A stretch of 64,000 nucleotides of DNA from Vibrio mimicus (lineage in GTDB: Bacteria; Pseudomonadota; Gammaproteobacteria; Enterobacterales; Vibrionaceae), in assembly GCF_019048845.1 (NCBI RefSeq), contig NZ_CP077426.1, positions 3,147,501-3,211,500 on the forward strand, in the 5' to 3' direction. The notes below the pieces were generated by a model. The model was given only the letters and a program-made list of their open reading frames with translations. It did not search any database and was not told the DNA's origin. Of this stretch, positions 19,407 through 28,441 are shown one piece after another; the first letter of the stretch is position 1, and each line of letters begins with the position of its first letter. A program made the position numbers and the translations under genes.

Positions 19407-19454
19407 TCTGGAAAATCCACCCTGTAGATTTGTAAACTCTGGAAAACATACTAG
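19407..19454 (+). repeat. Left-end repeats of the island
   Basis: Two direct copies of TCTGGAAAA: TCTGGAAAATCCAC at 19407-19420 and TCTGGAAAACATACTAG at 19438-19454, 31 bp apart. Closely similar pairs stand at the right end, so these are candidate recombinase-binding or attachment sequences. Confidence 0.6.
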
Positions 19455-19487
19455 CCTCTACGTATATCAAATACATTGGAGGCTGGT

Positions 19488-20690
19488 ATGGTTACTGTCA
19501 TAAATTCGAAAAATTTTGATGTTCCCCGAATCTATCCGCCATCAAGCAAATCGAAATCCATTCAATTAAGTGGATTTCCTACCTTTTACTCTAAAGACAA
19601 CGAATACCTGCTACCGGTGAACCTTTGGCTCAATTACTTGGTGAATATTCGAAAAGCAGTCGATGTAACAGTGAGTGTTCGCGCTCTTAAGAGATATTGG
19701 CAGTTCTTAGAAACAAATAATTATTCCTGGGATAATTTTCCAGCAAACGACTATCTAAAACCCACCTATCGATTCAGAAATGATGACCTGTTAAAAGCAG
19801 CTAGAAGCGGTGAGATCGCTTTTTCGACAGCATCTATGTACATTCTTCATGTCATAAAGTTCTATGAATGGGCAGCTCATGAAAGATTTATCACCTTCAC
19901 CGAAGAGAGCAAACCATTTAATTATCAGATAGTTCATATTGCCAATACAGGAATGATGAATCATAACAATCCGAGGTTCGCAGTACGTTCAACTGATCTA
20001 AGAATCAGGAAACCGGCCAGAAATGAACAGCAGAAACTCAATCCATTATCTCAGCAAGAACTATTATGTTTCGCCGACTGCCTCAGAGAGTGTTCCGAAG
20101 AATTTATCATTCATCAACTACTACAAATACAGTCTGGATTACGCGTTGAAGAAGCTTGTACATTTCCATTTTCGGTTGTGGAAATGCCTCAACAACATAT
20201 TCGTCGATACGAAGTTGAACTCGGAGCTCATAACGGCGTACATACAAAATTCAACAAAACGCGCAAAGTAGAAATACCTAACCAGCTAATGCGCAGAATG
20301 TATGACTATTTGGTTAGTGAACGACGACTCAAACGGGAACAGAAAACTAATAATACAAATAAAACGCTTCTCCTTAACAATTTAGGTAACCCGCTTTGTA
20401 GTAACAACATCCAGCAACATTTTCGTCGCCTAAAACACCACATCCACCAGAAACACAATATTATCTTTAATCATCGCACTCATGACTTGAGAGCGACCTA
20501 TGGAACCTATCGCCTCGATTCATTAATGAACCATCTCCCAGTTGGCGATGCCTTAGCTTTGATCATGGGATGGATGGGGCACAAAGACGATAAAACCACA
20601 TGGAAATACCTTCGATATTTGAGAAAAGAAAAAGCAAACCAAAATGCGATTGTGATGCTTGACCAAATATTGGAGGAAGCAATGTTATGA
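19488..20690 (+). CDS. ginA: Tyrosine recombinase, first of three (GInt type A)
   Basis: A 400-residue phage-integrase-family protein. The N-terminal part is a SAM-like DNA-binding domain. The catalytic part shows Arg in QSGLRVEEA, HDLRATYG (H-x-x-R) and a C-terminal WKYLRYLR with the probable nucleophile Tyr. The ATG at 19488 has GGAGG five bases upstream; an in-frame TTG at 19476 overlaps that site and is unlikely. It overlaps the next recombinase gene by 4 bp. Four-gene sets of this kind define GInt islands and resemble TnpABC of Tn554. It should catalyse integration and excision of VSP-I together with its partners. Confidence 0.85.
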   Translation: MVTVINSKNFDVPRIYPPSSKSKSIQLSGFPTFYSKDNEYLLPVNLWLNYLVNIRKAVDVTVSVRALKRYWQFLETNNYSWDNFPANDYLKPTYRFRNDDLLKAARSGEIAFSTASMYILHVIKFYEWAAHERFITFTEESKPFNYQIVHIANTGMMNHNNPRFAVRSTDLRIRKPARNEQQKLNPLSQQELLCFADCLRECSEEFIIHQLLQIQSGLRVEEACTFPFSVVEMPQQHIRRYEVELGAHNGVHTKFNKTRKVEIPNQLMRRMYDYLVSERRLKREQKTNNTNKTLLLNNLGNPLCSNNIQQHFRRLKHHIHQKHNIIFNHRTHDLRATYGTYRLDSLMNHLPVGDALALIMGWMGHKDDKTTWKYLRYLRKEKANQNAIVMLDQILEEAML

Positions 20691-22375
20691 CTTACTCTCC
20701 TCCAACGTTAACAATCAAACTTCGCACCGGAATCAAACAAACGTTCACTTATGACTTCACTCGTTTTTTCTACAAAGGCGTTGCTTTTAAAAGAGATTTA
20801 CAACAAGCCGAACCTGCAAATCGAGATGCTGATGTTTTGAGATGGTACCGAACATTTACTGAGACGAACGAATACTCTGATCTGACAAAACAAAGCTACC
20901 TAAGAGATTTTGCAAAGTACGTTCGCTTTTGTGATTCAAAAAGACTTAATCCGGAAAGCTCAGCCGCTGTTGAGTCATGGGAGAGGCACTTAATAGAACA
21001 AGTTCGTATATCTTCAATGAACGTCAATTCTGCACGAAAAATGATTTCTTGTTCAAAAAAATGTTTGGAAATGCTTGGTAACCCAAGCTCAGAATGGTTC
21101 TCTCCTTATGGATTGTTTCGCTCTGAACCTAATCCCACTCAAGGTTATTCAGATCGAGAGCTGTCTTCCTTAATCAAAGTTATTAACTCATTTTTCAGAC
21201 AGATCTCTAAACAAATCATGGAGAACCCGAACATACATTTGAATGCCTCAACCAATAAAAGAACTGCGGCCTTTACCTACAACAACCATACACATGAAAT
21301 CGCCTCACCAATAACAAAATGCTTTAGTGCCGCCTACTTCATGTTGTCATATTACACTTGGGGCAATACAACCGTTCTCCTCAATATGACAAAGCCGAAA
21401 GAAAAAATATTTGAAGGTGGTAAGTGGTTTGAGCAAAGTGTTTTAAAGCCTAGAGCAAATAAGTATGTATCTATATCGATTGGGGATAACGGTACATTTC
21501 ATGTTCCCAAAATAGCACTTAGATTTTTTGAGCAGCTATTGCAGCTTAGTAGCCTTATTTCTTCGGATCCTCATTTGCTCTGGCAAACCAAAAAAGATCA
21601 TATTGCGCCTTTGGAACAAGGACATATACAAACCTTCTCTAAATGGCTGTATGAGACGTTTTATCTAAAATCTGATGATGGTGAGCCATTGAGGCCAATG
21701 GCTTCAAAATTTCGTGCCAGTGGAAGTTCCCGCTATTTAGCAAAAACGGGAAATGCAACTGAAACAGCATTGCTCTTAGGCAACACCCCATACACGTTAT
21801 CAAAGCACTATTCTTCCGGAAATCAGGTTGAGAACCAAAAACAGTTGCTTGCAGCAACTTACACAATTGAAGGCGCTGCTCGATGTTCAGATATTAATGC
21901 TGCAAAAGAATTTGCAAAAAAAGAGTTGGGATTAGAAGTTCTTCCGTACGAGGAGTTCCTTGCAAAATATGCAGATAAGCACGGCGAAAAAACGATTATA
22001 GGAACGGGCTGTAAAGATGTCTATTCCAGTCATGCTGACAAATATCGAAGGAGGAATCACTTCAGTCCGAAAGACTTTAACGTTGACCATCTGGCTTGTT
22101 CTGACATTCATAATTGCTTCAATTGTGAAAATCAGGTCATCATTGAAAGTGTTGAGGATATCTGGTGTTTACTGAGTTATCGAGAATCCATCATCGATTC
22201 AAAAGTTCACCATCTCAGTGAGCAACATTTTAATAAAAACTATTCTGATCTTTTAAATTCGATCAATCGCATTGTCTTCACCATCCACCCCAAAGTTAAA
22301 AGGTTAGCCGAAAAAAAACTACAGAATGAAGGTAGACATCCTTTATGGCCGGAAGGCATCAATATCGATTTTTAA
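20687..22375 (+). CDS. ginB: Tyrosine recombinase-like protein, second of three
   Basis: A 562-residue protein. A core-binding-like region lies in the first 150 residues (WYRTFTETNEYSDLTKQSYL). The catalytic region is divergent: the usual H-x-x-R box is replaced by SKFRASGSSRYLA, and a possible nucleophile Tyr is in SKHYSSG. Near the C-terminus is a Cys/His cluster, CSDIHNCFNCENQ, also seen in the third recombinase. Translation is coupled to the first gene (ATGA overlap) and the third gene starts 9 bases downstream. It is probably an essential partner in the recombination complex; its own catalytic competence is uncertain. Confidence 0.75.
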   Translation: MTYSPPTLTIKLRTGIKQTFTYDFTRFFYKGVAFKRDLQQAEPANRDADVLRWYRTFTETNEYSDLTKQSYLRDFAKYVRFCDSKRLNPESSAAVESWERHLIEQVRISSMNVNSARKMISCSKKCLEMLGNPSSEWFSPYGLFRSEPNPTQGYSDRELSSLIKVINSFFRQISKQIMENPNIHLNASTNKRTAAFTYNNHTHEIASPITKCFSAAYFMLSYYTWGNTTVLLNMTKPKEKIFEGGKWFEQSVLKPRANKYVSISIGDNGTFHVPKIALRFFEQLLQLSSLISSDPHLLWQTKKDHIAPLEQGHIQTFSKWLYETFYLKSDDGEPLRPMASKFRASGSSRYLAKTGNATETALLLGNTPYTLSKHYSSGNQVENQKQLLAATYTIEGAARCSDINAAKEFAKKELGLEVLPYEEFLAKYADKHGEKTIIGTGCKDVYSSHADKYRRRNHFSPKDFNVDHLACSDIHNCFNCENQVIIESVEDIWCLLSYRESIIDSKVHHLSEQHFNKNYSDLLNSINRIVFTIHPKVKRLAEKKLQNEGRHPLWPEGINIDF

Positions 22376-22384
22376 GGACAAGCT

Positions 22385-24499
22385 ATGACGCCATTATTTG
22401 AACTACCTAAAAATATACTTAAAGAAAACATTTCCGAATATAAAAAAGTAATTAATCTTTATCTTAATAAAGATTTTGAAAAATTAGATAAAATTGTTGT
22501 AACAAAACAATATGATGGCAGCCCTAAAAGCTATTTTGGAGATGAAGAATGGAACTTTTCTGCGTACTTGGATTCTAGAGTTGTCCATAAAAAACATACT
22601 ATTTTTTCATCATTCTCTGATGAGGGTTTAGCTAGAGAAATGAAGATTATATGTTTCTCATGGCTTTATATATCAGGACATCATAGAAAAGGAGCGGTAA
22701 TTAAACCATCAACACTTCTAGCGCGATTTTCAAAATTAGCCCAAATCTATAAGTTCATAGAATCCAAAGGATTTCGCTCCATAAAAGATCTGTCATCAAA
22801 TATTGTATTTGCAGAATTCTCTGACTATATTCGATCACAAAATTATCAACATTCTCAAGTAGCTGCTCTATACAACACTTTGTCAAATATAGAGAGAGTT
22901 AGTCGCTATCTACCTATAAAGTTCAAGATACAAAAAGATCAAACATCTACAAAGTTTGCTTATGAAATGACAGGAAAACGTAAAGAAGAAGGCACTAACC
23001 AATTTTATGCAATTCCTACTAAAATTATGGAAAAAATATATAGCTATTGTTTTCAGCAAATAGAAGATTTTTTTCCATATAAAGAGGCCATTCATGAACT
23101 GCTACATGACTTAAGACAAAACTATGAAGAAGGAAAACGTAGGGTAGATGAAAAAATTTCAAGCGGTAAATGGACATGGATAAATCAAGACTCCACTGAC
23201 TACAGAGTAGAAGTGAATAACCATATGCCAGCATCATATCACTCAATAATAAAATCCCATTTATCTGAAACCCCTTTATATCTGAAATTACCGCATAATG
23301 AACGAAAGCTACAAAGTGCTATTATCGAATTACAAACAATATGTTTCATTGTATGTGGAGCCCTTACCGGAATGCGGCGTTCAGAATTATATTGTTTAGA
23401 TTCGAATAGTTTTAGAGACAAAGAATTATATGGAAGAAAGTATTACGTTCTTAGATCTGAACATCATAAATTTTCACAAGGTAGAGGAAAGCCAGCAGAA
23501 TGGATAACAACCAAACTAGCAGAGAAGGCAATTGATTTAGCAGAAGCAATATCAAGGTTTATGCGAATTCAATTAATAGAAGATGATGACCCAATGAGTG
23601 AATATAATTCTTCATGTTTATGGTTAGTCCAAGGTCGAAAATCTCAATTACCCATTATTTCTCAAGATAATAATATGAGAAGACACTTCAGAAAAATATG
23701 TAAAAAAGCAAATGCCATTATAACAGAAAATGACCTAAATGAATTTAAAATTATCAATCCAAATAGGGAACCCAAAAAGGCTGCTGAAAATTTAAAAGTT
23801 GGCAATATCTGGCCATTAACTACCCATCAACTACGCAGAACTTTTGCTGTATTTTCAAAACGTCATAACCTTTGTCACGATATTGCGATAAAAGAACAGT
23901 TCAAACACCTAGATCTACCCACAACAGAATGGTACGGAGAAGGTGGGCTTGCCAGCAAAATAAAAGCACTACAGATCGATACAGAGCTTCAAGCATTCCT
24001 CAATGACGTAATCCAAGAGTCTACGACACAAAAAATTCATGAATGGTATAAAGGCTGGGATTCAGGTCAACTTATGGGTCATATGGCAGGCTCTATAAAT
24101 AAAAATCGAATATCCCTACATAAAAAATACAAATCTTGGGATGCAATAGATGAACATGTTAAAGCTGGTCGATTAACTCTTGTTGGTACATTACACTCTT
24201 ACTGTATGGCTGGTTACGAATGCCAGATGCATAAAGTGAGTTCTCCAGCCAACTGTATGAGTTGTGAAAACCAGCTTATCGATAAAGAAAAAGCTGAAAA
24301 CTGGAACAAACGCTATCAATGGGTATGCAAACAAGTTACTGACATGGAAGCTATAGGTTCACTAACATCTTCCATGTATTCACATTTTATTACTCAAATA
24401 AGAGCCGCAGAAAAAGTTCTTCATAAGTTCCAGATCCCATTCACTAGATTTGAAATAGGTAACGATAAATATGAGCAAATCCCAAATTACGAAGGTTGA
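22385..24499 (+). CDS. ginC: Large tyrosine recombinase, third of three
   Basis: A 704-residue recombinase. Catalytic motifs are visible: ALTGMRRSEL (Arg I), TTHQLRRTFA (H-x-x-R) and TTEWYGEGG with the probable nucleophile Tyr. Between residues about 615 and 640 is a Cys/His cluster (SYCMAGYECQMHK, then NCMSCENQ), matching the one in the second recombinase; a zinc-binding or protein-contact module is likely. The gene is very AT-rich compared with the chromosome. It overlaps the fourth gene by 29 bp, so the set is one operon. An SD-like AGGA lies 8 bases before the ATG. Confidence 0.8.
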   Translation: MTPLFELPKNILKENISEYKKVINLYLNKDFEKLDKIVVTKQYDGSPKSYFGDEEWNFSAYLDSRVVHKKHTIFSSFSDEGLAREMKIICFSWLYISGHHRKGAVIKPSTLLARFSKLAQIYKFIESKGFRSIKDLSSNIVFAEFSDYIRSQNYQHSQVAALYNTLSNIERVSRYLPIKFKIQKDQTSTKFAYEMTGKRKEEGTNQFYAIPTKIMEKIYSYCFQQIEDFFPYKEAIHELLHDLRQNYEEGKRRVDEKISSGKWTWINQDSTDYRVEVNNHMPASYHSIIKSHLSETPLYLKLPHNERKLQSAIIELQTICFIVCGALTGMRRSELYCLDSNSFRDKELYGRKYYVLRSEHHKFSQGRGKPAEWITTKLAEKAIDLAEAISRFMRIQLIEDDDPMSEYNSSCLWLVQGRKSQLPIISQDNNMRRHFRKICKKANAIITENDLNEFKIINPNREPKKAAENLKVGNIWPLTTHQLRRTFAVFSKRHNLCHDIAIKEQFKHLDLPTTEWYGEGGLASKIKALQIDTELQAFLNDVIQESTTQKIHEWYKGWDSGQLMGHMAGSINKNRISLHKKYKSWDAIDEHVKAGRLTLVGTLHSYCMAGYECQMHKVSSPANCMSCENQLIDKEKAENWNKRYQWVCKQVTDMEAIGSLTSSMYSHFITQIRAAEKVLHKFQIPFTRFEIGNDKYEQIPNYEG

Positions 24500-24902
24500 A
24501 CTAGAGCAAGCACTAGGAAGAATTTTATCGGGAAAAACTCACCGCGTAGATCCTGCAAGGAAGATATCCGTTAAGGCTGTCGAAGAAGAAGCAGGACTCG
24601 GTGATGGCTCTGCCTATTACTACAAAGATATAGTACAAAAAATCAAAGAGTCCGCTATCCGGAACTCACCGAAAATTAGGACTCAAAATGCATATGAAGA
24701 TAAGATTTCTAGCTTAAGAGATAGATTAAATAAGGAAATAAAACTGAAGGAAAAGTACCGAGAGCAAGTAGAAGATTTAAAAGAACAACTATCTAGTATG
24801 GCGAGCCAACATAACCAGCTCACCTTAATGATTCAGCAATATCAGTACAAAATTTCAGAATTTGAATCCGATATTGAACAACTTCCGAAGTACAGTGAAT
24901 GA
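24471..24902 (+). CDS. ginD: Small coiled-coil recombination accessory protein
   Basis: A 143-residue protein. The N-terminus (residues about 5-60) looks like a small helix-turn-helix (KISVKAVEEEAGLGDGSAYYY); residues about 75-135 form a long charged coiled coil (RDRLNKEIKLKEKYREQVED). It starts within the third recombinase gene in another frame. In GInt islands a fourth small gene is required for recombination, and Tn554 TnpC is a similarly small partner. The role is inferred from this position and shape. It ends 10 bp from the convergent CBASS operon with no obvious terminator between. Confidence 0.7.
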   Translation: MSKSQITKVELEQALGRILSGKTHRVDPARKISVKAVEEEAGLGDGSAYYYKDIVQKIKESAIRNSPKIRTQNAYEDKISSLRDRLNKEIKLKEKYREQVEDLKEQLSSMASQHNQLTLMIQQYQYKISEFESDIEQLPKYSE

Positions 24903-24912
24903 ATTAGTATAC

Positions 24913-25383
24913 CTAAGATTTGATTTTCTTAAATACAGTAATTAACTCTCTTTCTTTCTTACCAAGCCAAAAGCCCTTGCGGCCAACTATCAGTAAGAGC
25001 ATAGACTCGTCGGAGACAATATTTCTTCTCCAAGAATGTCTATCTGTCGCGGAGGGGAATGGTCTATCTTCCGGGTGTGTGTGCCACTCCCCAAGGTACA
25101 GATGAGTACCAGCAGATCTTTCAAAGGCCTCATTCACTCGTGACTGATGGTGAACTCCTCGACGATCAACTCTGCACCTCTGACGAATGTCGCCAGACCC
25201 AGGTTCAGAGATATCGCAAACAACCAAATGTTGTCCTCTACGCTCTCCTATAAGGACACCAGCAGACTCAGGGGTAAGCTGATGGAGCTGACGATAAGAC
25301 AGTAATCGCGTTACTACATGTCCCATAATGACAACAAGGCAATCACTCTCATCTTTGAAAACAAGTTCGACATCACTCATCAC
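24913..25383 (-). CDS. cap3: CBASS Cap3, JAB/JAMM deconjugating protease
   Basis: A 156-residue (155 from the second ATG) isopeptidase of the JAB family. The zinc motif is complete: Glu39 in PESAGVLIG, then HTHPEDRPFPSATD with His101, His103, Ser111 and Asp114. In type II CBASS this protein removes the cyclase from its conjugates, opposing Cap2 and tuning cyclase activation. It is the last gene of the operon and overlaps cap2 by 11 bp. Confidence 0.93.
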   Translation of the reverse strand: MMSDVELVFKDESDCLVVIMGHVVTRLLSYRQLHQLTPESAGVLIGERRGQHLVVCDISEPGSGDIRQRCRVDRRGVHHQSRVNEAFERSAGTHLYLGEWHTHPEDRPFPSATDRHSWRRNIVSDESMLLLIVGRKGFWLGKKERELITVFKKIKS

Positions 25384-27127
25384 AAATATTACATCCTGAG
25401 AAGCGCTTTAGAGTTCTCGGCTTTTTCGAACGAGAACCATCTAACATATGCTCACTATAGTTCCAGGGAAGTGTATGCTCTAGCGTATTCAAGACGGCCT
25501 CCTGAGCTAAAGCCGCCGTTATATGGCTTACTGCAGCATCATATGGTGTATATGTACTCCCACAACTTATGTGCTTCTCTTTTGCCAGATCAATGCCCTC
25601 AAAACGAAGATCTATGTTGTTTCGATAAACTGCTGGATCAGCCATCATACAACCATAACAGCAGCGACCATCATCAACCAAAACCTTTGAAGCCCGCCCA
25701 TTACCATCATTAAATGCATGAATAAGAACAGGCCTAATATCTGCAATTAGACTCCTAGCCACTGCTGCAAGACGTTTGGAAACAGGTGGGCGACCTGTTG
25801 CATCAATAACAATGTCATATTTCGATAGAACATCTGCCTGGATAGGGAACTGTCTGTCAATTCCTTTGATACTCTGAGCGATATGGACGGCTTCCTTCAG
25901 GCTATTGGCTAAAGCTATAGATTTCGCTAGACCAAAGTTATGAGCTGTCAGAGAATGCCGAGCAAAATTGTGTGGTTTGAAAGAATCATTATCATAAAGG
26001 TGGAAGTAATTTTCTCCGCAGCCAGCACCACTACGCAGCAGCAGTTCTGCCAAATATCCACCTATAGTTCCGCATCCAATAAGAGCAATACGCTTCTGAC
26101 TTAAATTTCCAACGTCTGGTCGCGGTTGATTACGACTTAGTAGAGTGTCTCGATCAGCTCTGGTCACACCTAGCCGCTTAAAGTTGACACTCACAAACTT
26201 GCCACCTAATAATGCCGCTTCATTGTTTATGTTCCGCTTTCTAGCGGCATTCCTACCAAAGTACCGCTTACCAATAACATCTAAATTCAGCTCCAAGTAA
26301 ACGGCCAATTCATCTTGCCCCTCCACATCAAACAACAATATGTGACGTTTTGTCCTCTTGGCCATCAAGAGAGTAACCGTCCGAGTATGCGCAGAGCAAT
26401 CAACGAGCTTCAACCAACTTAACACCTCACGAAGGCAAGATGGAGGCCAGTTTACACCTGCCAAACGGTTCGGCTTTACTGATATACAATGTGTTGTAAT
26501 TGACACTTCTTGCAGGGAGCTTTCATCGAACTTTCTTTGGTTCAACCATTTTACTAACTCTTCACTTTGCTCAGAGCAAGCAGCTACGTACTCTCTCCGG
26601 ATAGAGCCACTACTTAGCTCAGCTTCTACTAGATGAGCCTTTAACTGAGCTTTTCTCGACGGCTTAGCTAACAGGTAGAGCTCTTCTTCTGATTGCCAAT
26701 AAGCACTAAACTCTCCTTCAAGCTCAACATCATTTGACGTTCCACTCTCGACAGATGCGACAGAGTTATCCAAGGTTAGCTGTATTTGCTCATCCACATC
26801 TTGATAAGTTGACTTTAGATCATTGGAGTTCCAATCAGCCTCCATTTGAGCAACATAGCACAGGTAAAACCCGAAATTAATGTGAGGCAGTAGTCGACCT
26901 TTATACTGTTCAGGTTGCTGCAGAATATACGCAAAGGGTAACTGTATGTGCGGGTCATTCCACAGAACCAAAGCAATTACAAATACCCCACCTTTAGTCG
27001 AGTACTCTTTTACGTAGTAGCCTTTGCGTCGGCTTTTTGTATCCAACAGAATGCCTTTAGGCATTTGTTTAGCGGGCGTATAACGAAATCCGCATCCCAG
27101 TAATGTATGATGTAATTCCTGCTTCAC
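25373..27127 (-). CDS. cap2: CBASS Cap2, E1-E2 fusion that conjugates the cyclase
   Basis: A 584-residue cytoplasmic enzyme with an N-terminal E2-like domain (catalytic Cys90 in FGFYLCYVAQ), a linker, and a C-terminal ThiF/E1 adenylation domain. The ATP motif is IALIGCGTIGG (about 340-350) and the E1 Cys is Cys522 in KHISCGSTY. It attaches the C-terminal Gly of the cyclase to target molecules, priming cGAMP synthesis during phage infection. Both catalytic Cys are intact. It starts 2 bases after the dncV stop and overlaps cap3. Confidence 0.93.
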   Translation of the reverse strand: MKQELHHTLLGCGFRYTPAKQMPKGILLDTKSRRKGYYVKEYSTKGGVFVIALVLWNDPHIQLPFAYILQQPEQYKGRLLPHINFGFYLCYVAQMEADWNSNDLKSTYQDVDEQIQLTLDNSVASVESGTSNDVELEGEFSAYWQSEEELYLLAKPSRKAQLKAHLVEAELSSGSIRREYVAACSEQSEELVKWLNQRKFDESSLQEVSITTHCISVKPNRLAGVNWPPSCLREVLSWLKLVDCSAHTRTVTLLMAKRTKRHILLFDVEGQDELAVYLELNLDVIGKRYFGRNAARKRNINNEAALLGGKFVSVNFKRLGVTRADRDTLLSRNQPRPDVGNLSQKRIALIGCGTIGGYLAELLLRSGAGCGENYFHLYDNDSFKPHNFARHSLTAHNFGLAKSIALANSLKEAVHIAQSIKGIDRQFPIQADVLSKYDIVIDATGRPPVSKRLAAVARSLIADIRPVLIHAFNDGNGRASKVLVDDGRCCYGCMMADPAVYRNNIDLRFEGIDLAKEKHISCGSTYTPYDAAVSHITAALAQEAVLNTLEHTLPWNYSEHMLDGSRSKKPRTLKRFSGCNICDE

Positions 27128-27129
27128 TT

Positions 27130-28428
27130 TCAGCCACTTACCATTGTTCTGCTGATTTTTTCAGGTTTAGAGGCTGAACTAGGTTCTTGAGCGAAAGCCG
27201 GTAGAGCCTTTGCCAAAACAATAAGCTCGCTATTAGTAACACGACTCCCAAACGCCATATTAATCTTTTTCAAGGCCTCTGACTTAGAGTCAGCTGACTC
27301 AGCAGATGACAGAATCTCTGGCAAACGCTCTAGTTTGCTCATAATGTCCATCTCCCGAGGGCCATGCTTATAAGAGGGTGGGAAGAGTGGCTTTTCATCG
27401 GTACTGTCAGGGCTCTCTACTCCCCTAGCAAACTCACCAGGTAAATGCTTAGCAATTATCTTCATTGTTTCTCCGAGATCACTAGCATCATGAGCAACGC
27501 TATCAAGAATATTTACCGTTGCAGCCATAAGACTAATCGATGACGGACCTCCAACATCCCACTGCGCATCTCTCCACGCTTTCATAAAGCGACAAACCTT
27601 ACGAAGATGTTTACCAATACGTATACAACTATCGTTGAACCAATCTTCAACTATTTTGGGGTCGCTATTGATCCATTTCCGATCACCTTCACGAAGAGCA
27701 AGGTTTACGTTTTCTGAATCTAATTCATAAGTTTCACTATCGTCAGTAATTGAATCTGCAACATATGATTCAAAAACAAATGATCTATTTGCTTCTAAAG
27801 CTATTTGCTTTTTCTGGAACTCATCTTTAGGGATTGCATACATTGGTACATCAATATGTGTTTTCTCTGCCTCAATCTTAATCCTCCCACAAGTCTGCTT
27901 AGCTTCAAATTTCCAGCCATGATTTTCAGCTACAAGTGACTTAAGTGACGCGTCAACAAGAAGAATTAGTAAAGAATGACCAATCTTAGGCTCTGACTCA
28001 AAAATAGGCATTGGCATATAGGTTCCATCATCAATATCCATTTCTTGACCAGGCTGAAACGGGCGATTCAGCGTGTCATACTGAAAGCTTCCCTGAGTCC
28101 AAAAGCGAGGTGTCAATCCCAAAAACTCATCACGAGCATCATCATCCATCTCGTAAATAAGCTTAGCCACTTCTCGTTGTTCGCTGTCAGAAAGGTGCTT
28201 AATTTGGGTCGTTGACACCTTTTCCTGAATAATTTCAAACGTAAGAGCACTTTTTTTCACAGCCTTGGCAATACCCTTAGCTTCTTCAAATACATCTCGT
28301 GTTCTTAAGCGGATGATCTTACGCAATGCCTTTAGATTGTTCTTCTCCTCGTCTGTAAGAACTAGCTTGCCCATCAAGCCATCATTTCGGTTTGTGTAGT
28401 ACTGGTGAAAGTTCCAAGTCATTCTCAC
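27130..28428 (-). CDS. dncV: Cyclic GMP-AMP synthase DncV (CD-NTase)
   Basis: A 432-residue cGAS-like nucleotidyltransferase that makes 3',3'-cGAMP. The GS motif QGS is at 112-114, catalytic Asp131 and Asp133 are in EMDIDDG, and the third Asp193 is in HIDVPMY; Tyr117 is also kept. The C-terminus ends TMVSG, keeping the terminal Gly used for Cap2 conjugation. The characterised V. cholerae protein is, from memory, 436 residues with the same numbering through Asp193, so a four-residue difference lies further downstream. Its product activates the CapV phospholipase encoded just upstream. The start ATG is 13 bases after the capV stop. Confidence 0.95.
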   Translation of the reverse strand: MRMTWNFHQYYTNRNDGLMGKLVLTDEEKNNLKALRKIIRLRTRDVFEEAKGIAKAVKKSALTFEIIQEKVSTTQIKHLSDSEQREVAKLIYEMDDDARDEFLGLTPRFWTQGSFQYDTLNRPFQPGQEMDIDDGTYMPMPIFESEPKIGHSLLILLVDASLKSLVAENHGWKFEAKQTCGRIKIEAEKTHIDVPMYAIPKDEFQKKQIALEANRSFVFESYVADSITDDSETYELDSENVNLALREGDRKWINSDPKIVEDWFNDSCIRIGKHLRKVCRFMKAWRDAQWDVGGPSSISLMAATVNILDSVAHDASDLGETMKIIAKHLPGEFARGVESPDSTDEKPLFPPSYKHGPREMDIMSKLERLPEILSSAESADSKSEALKKINMAFGSRVTNSELIVLAKALPAFAQEPSSASKPEKISRTMVSG

Positions 28429-28441
28429 TCTCCTCTAAGAT

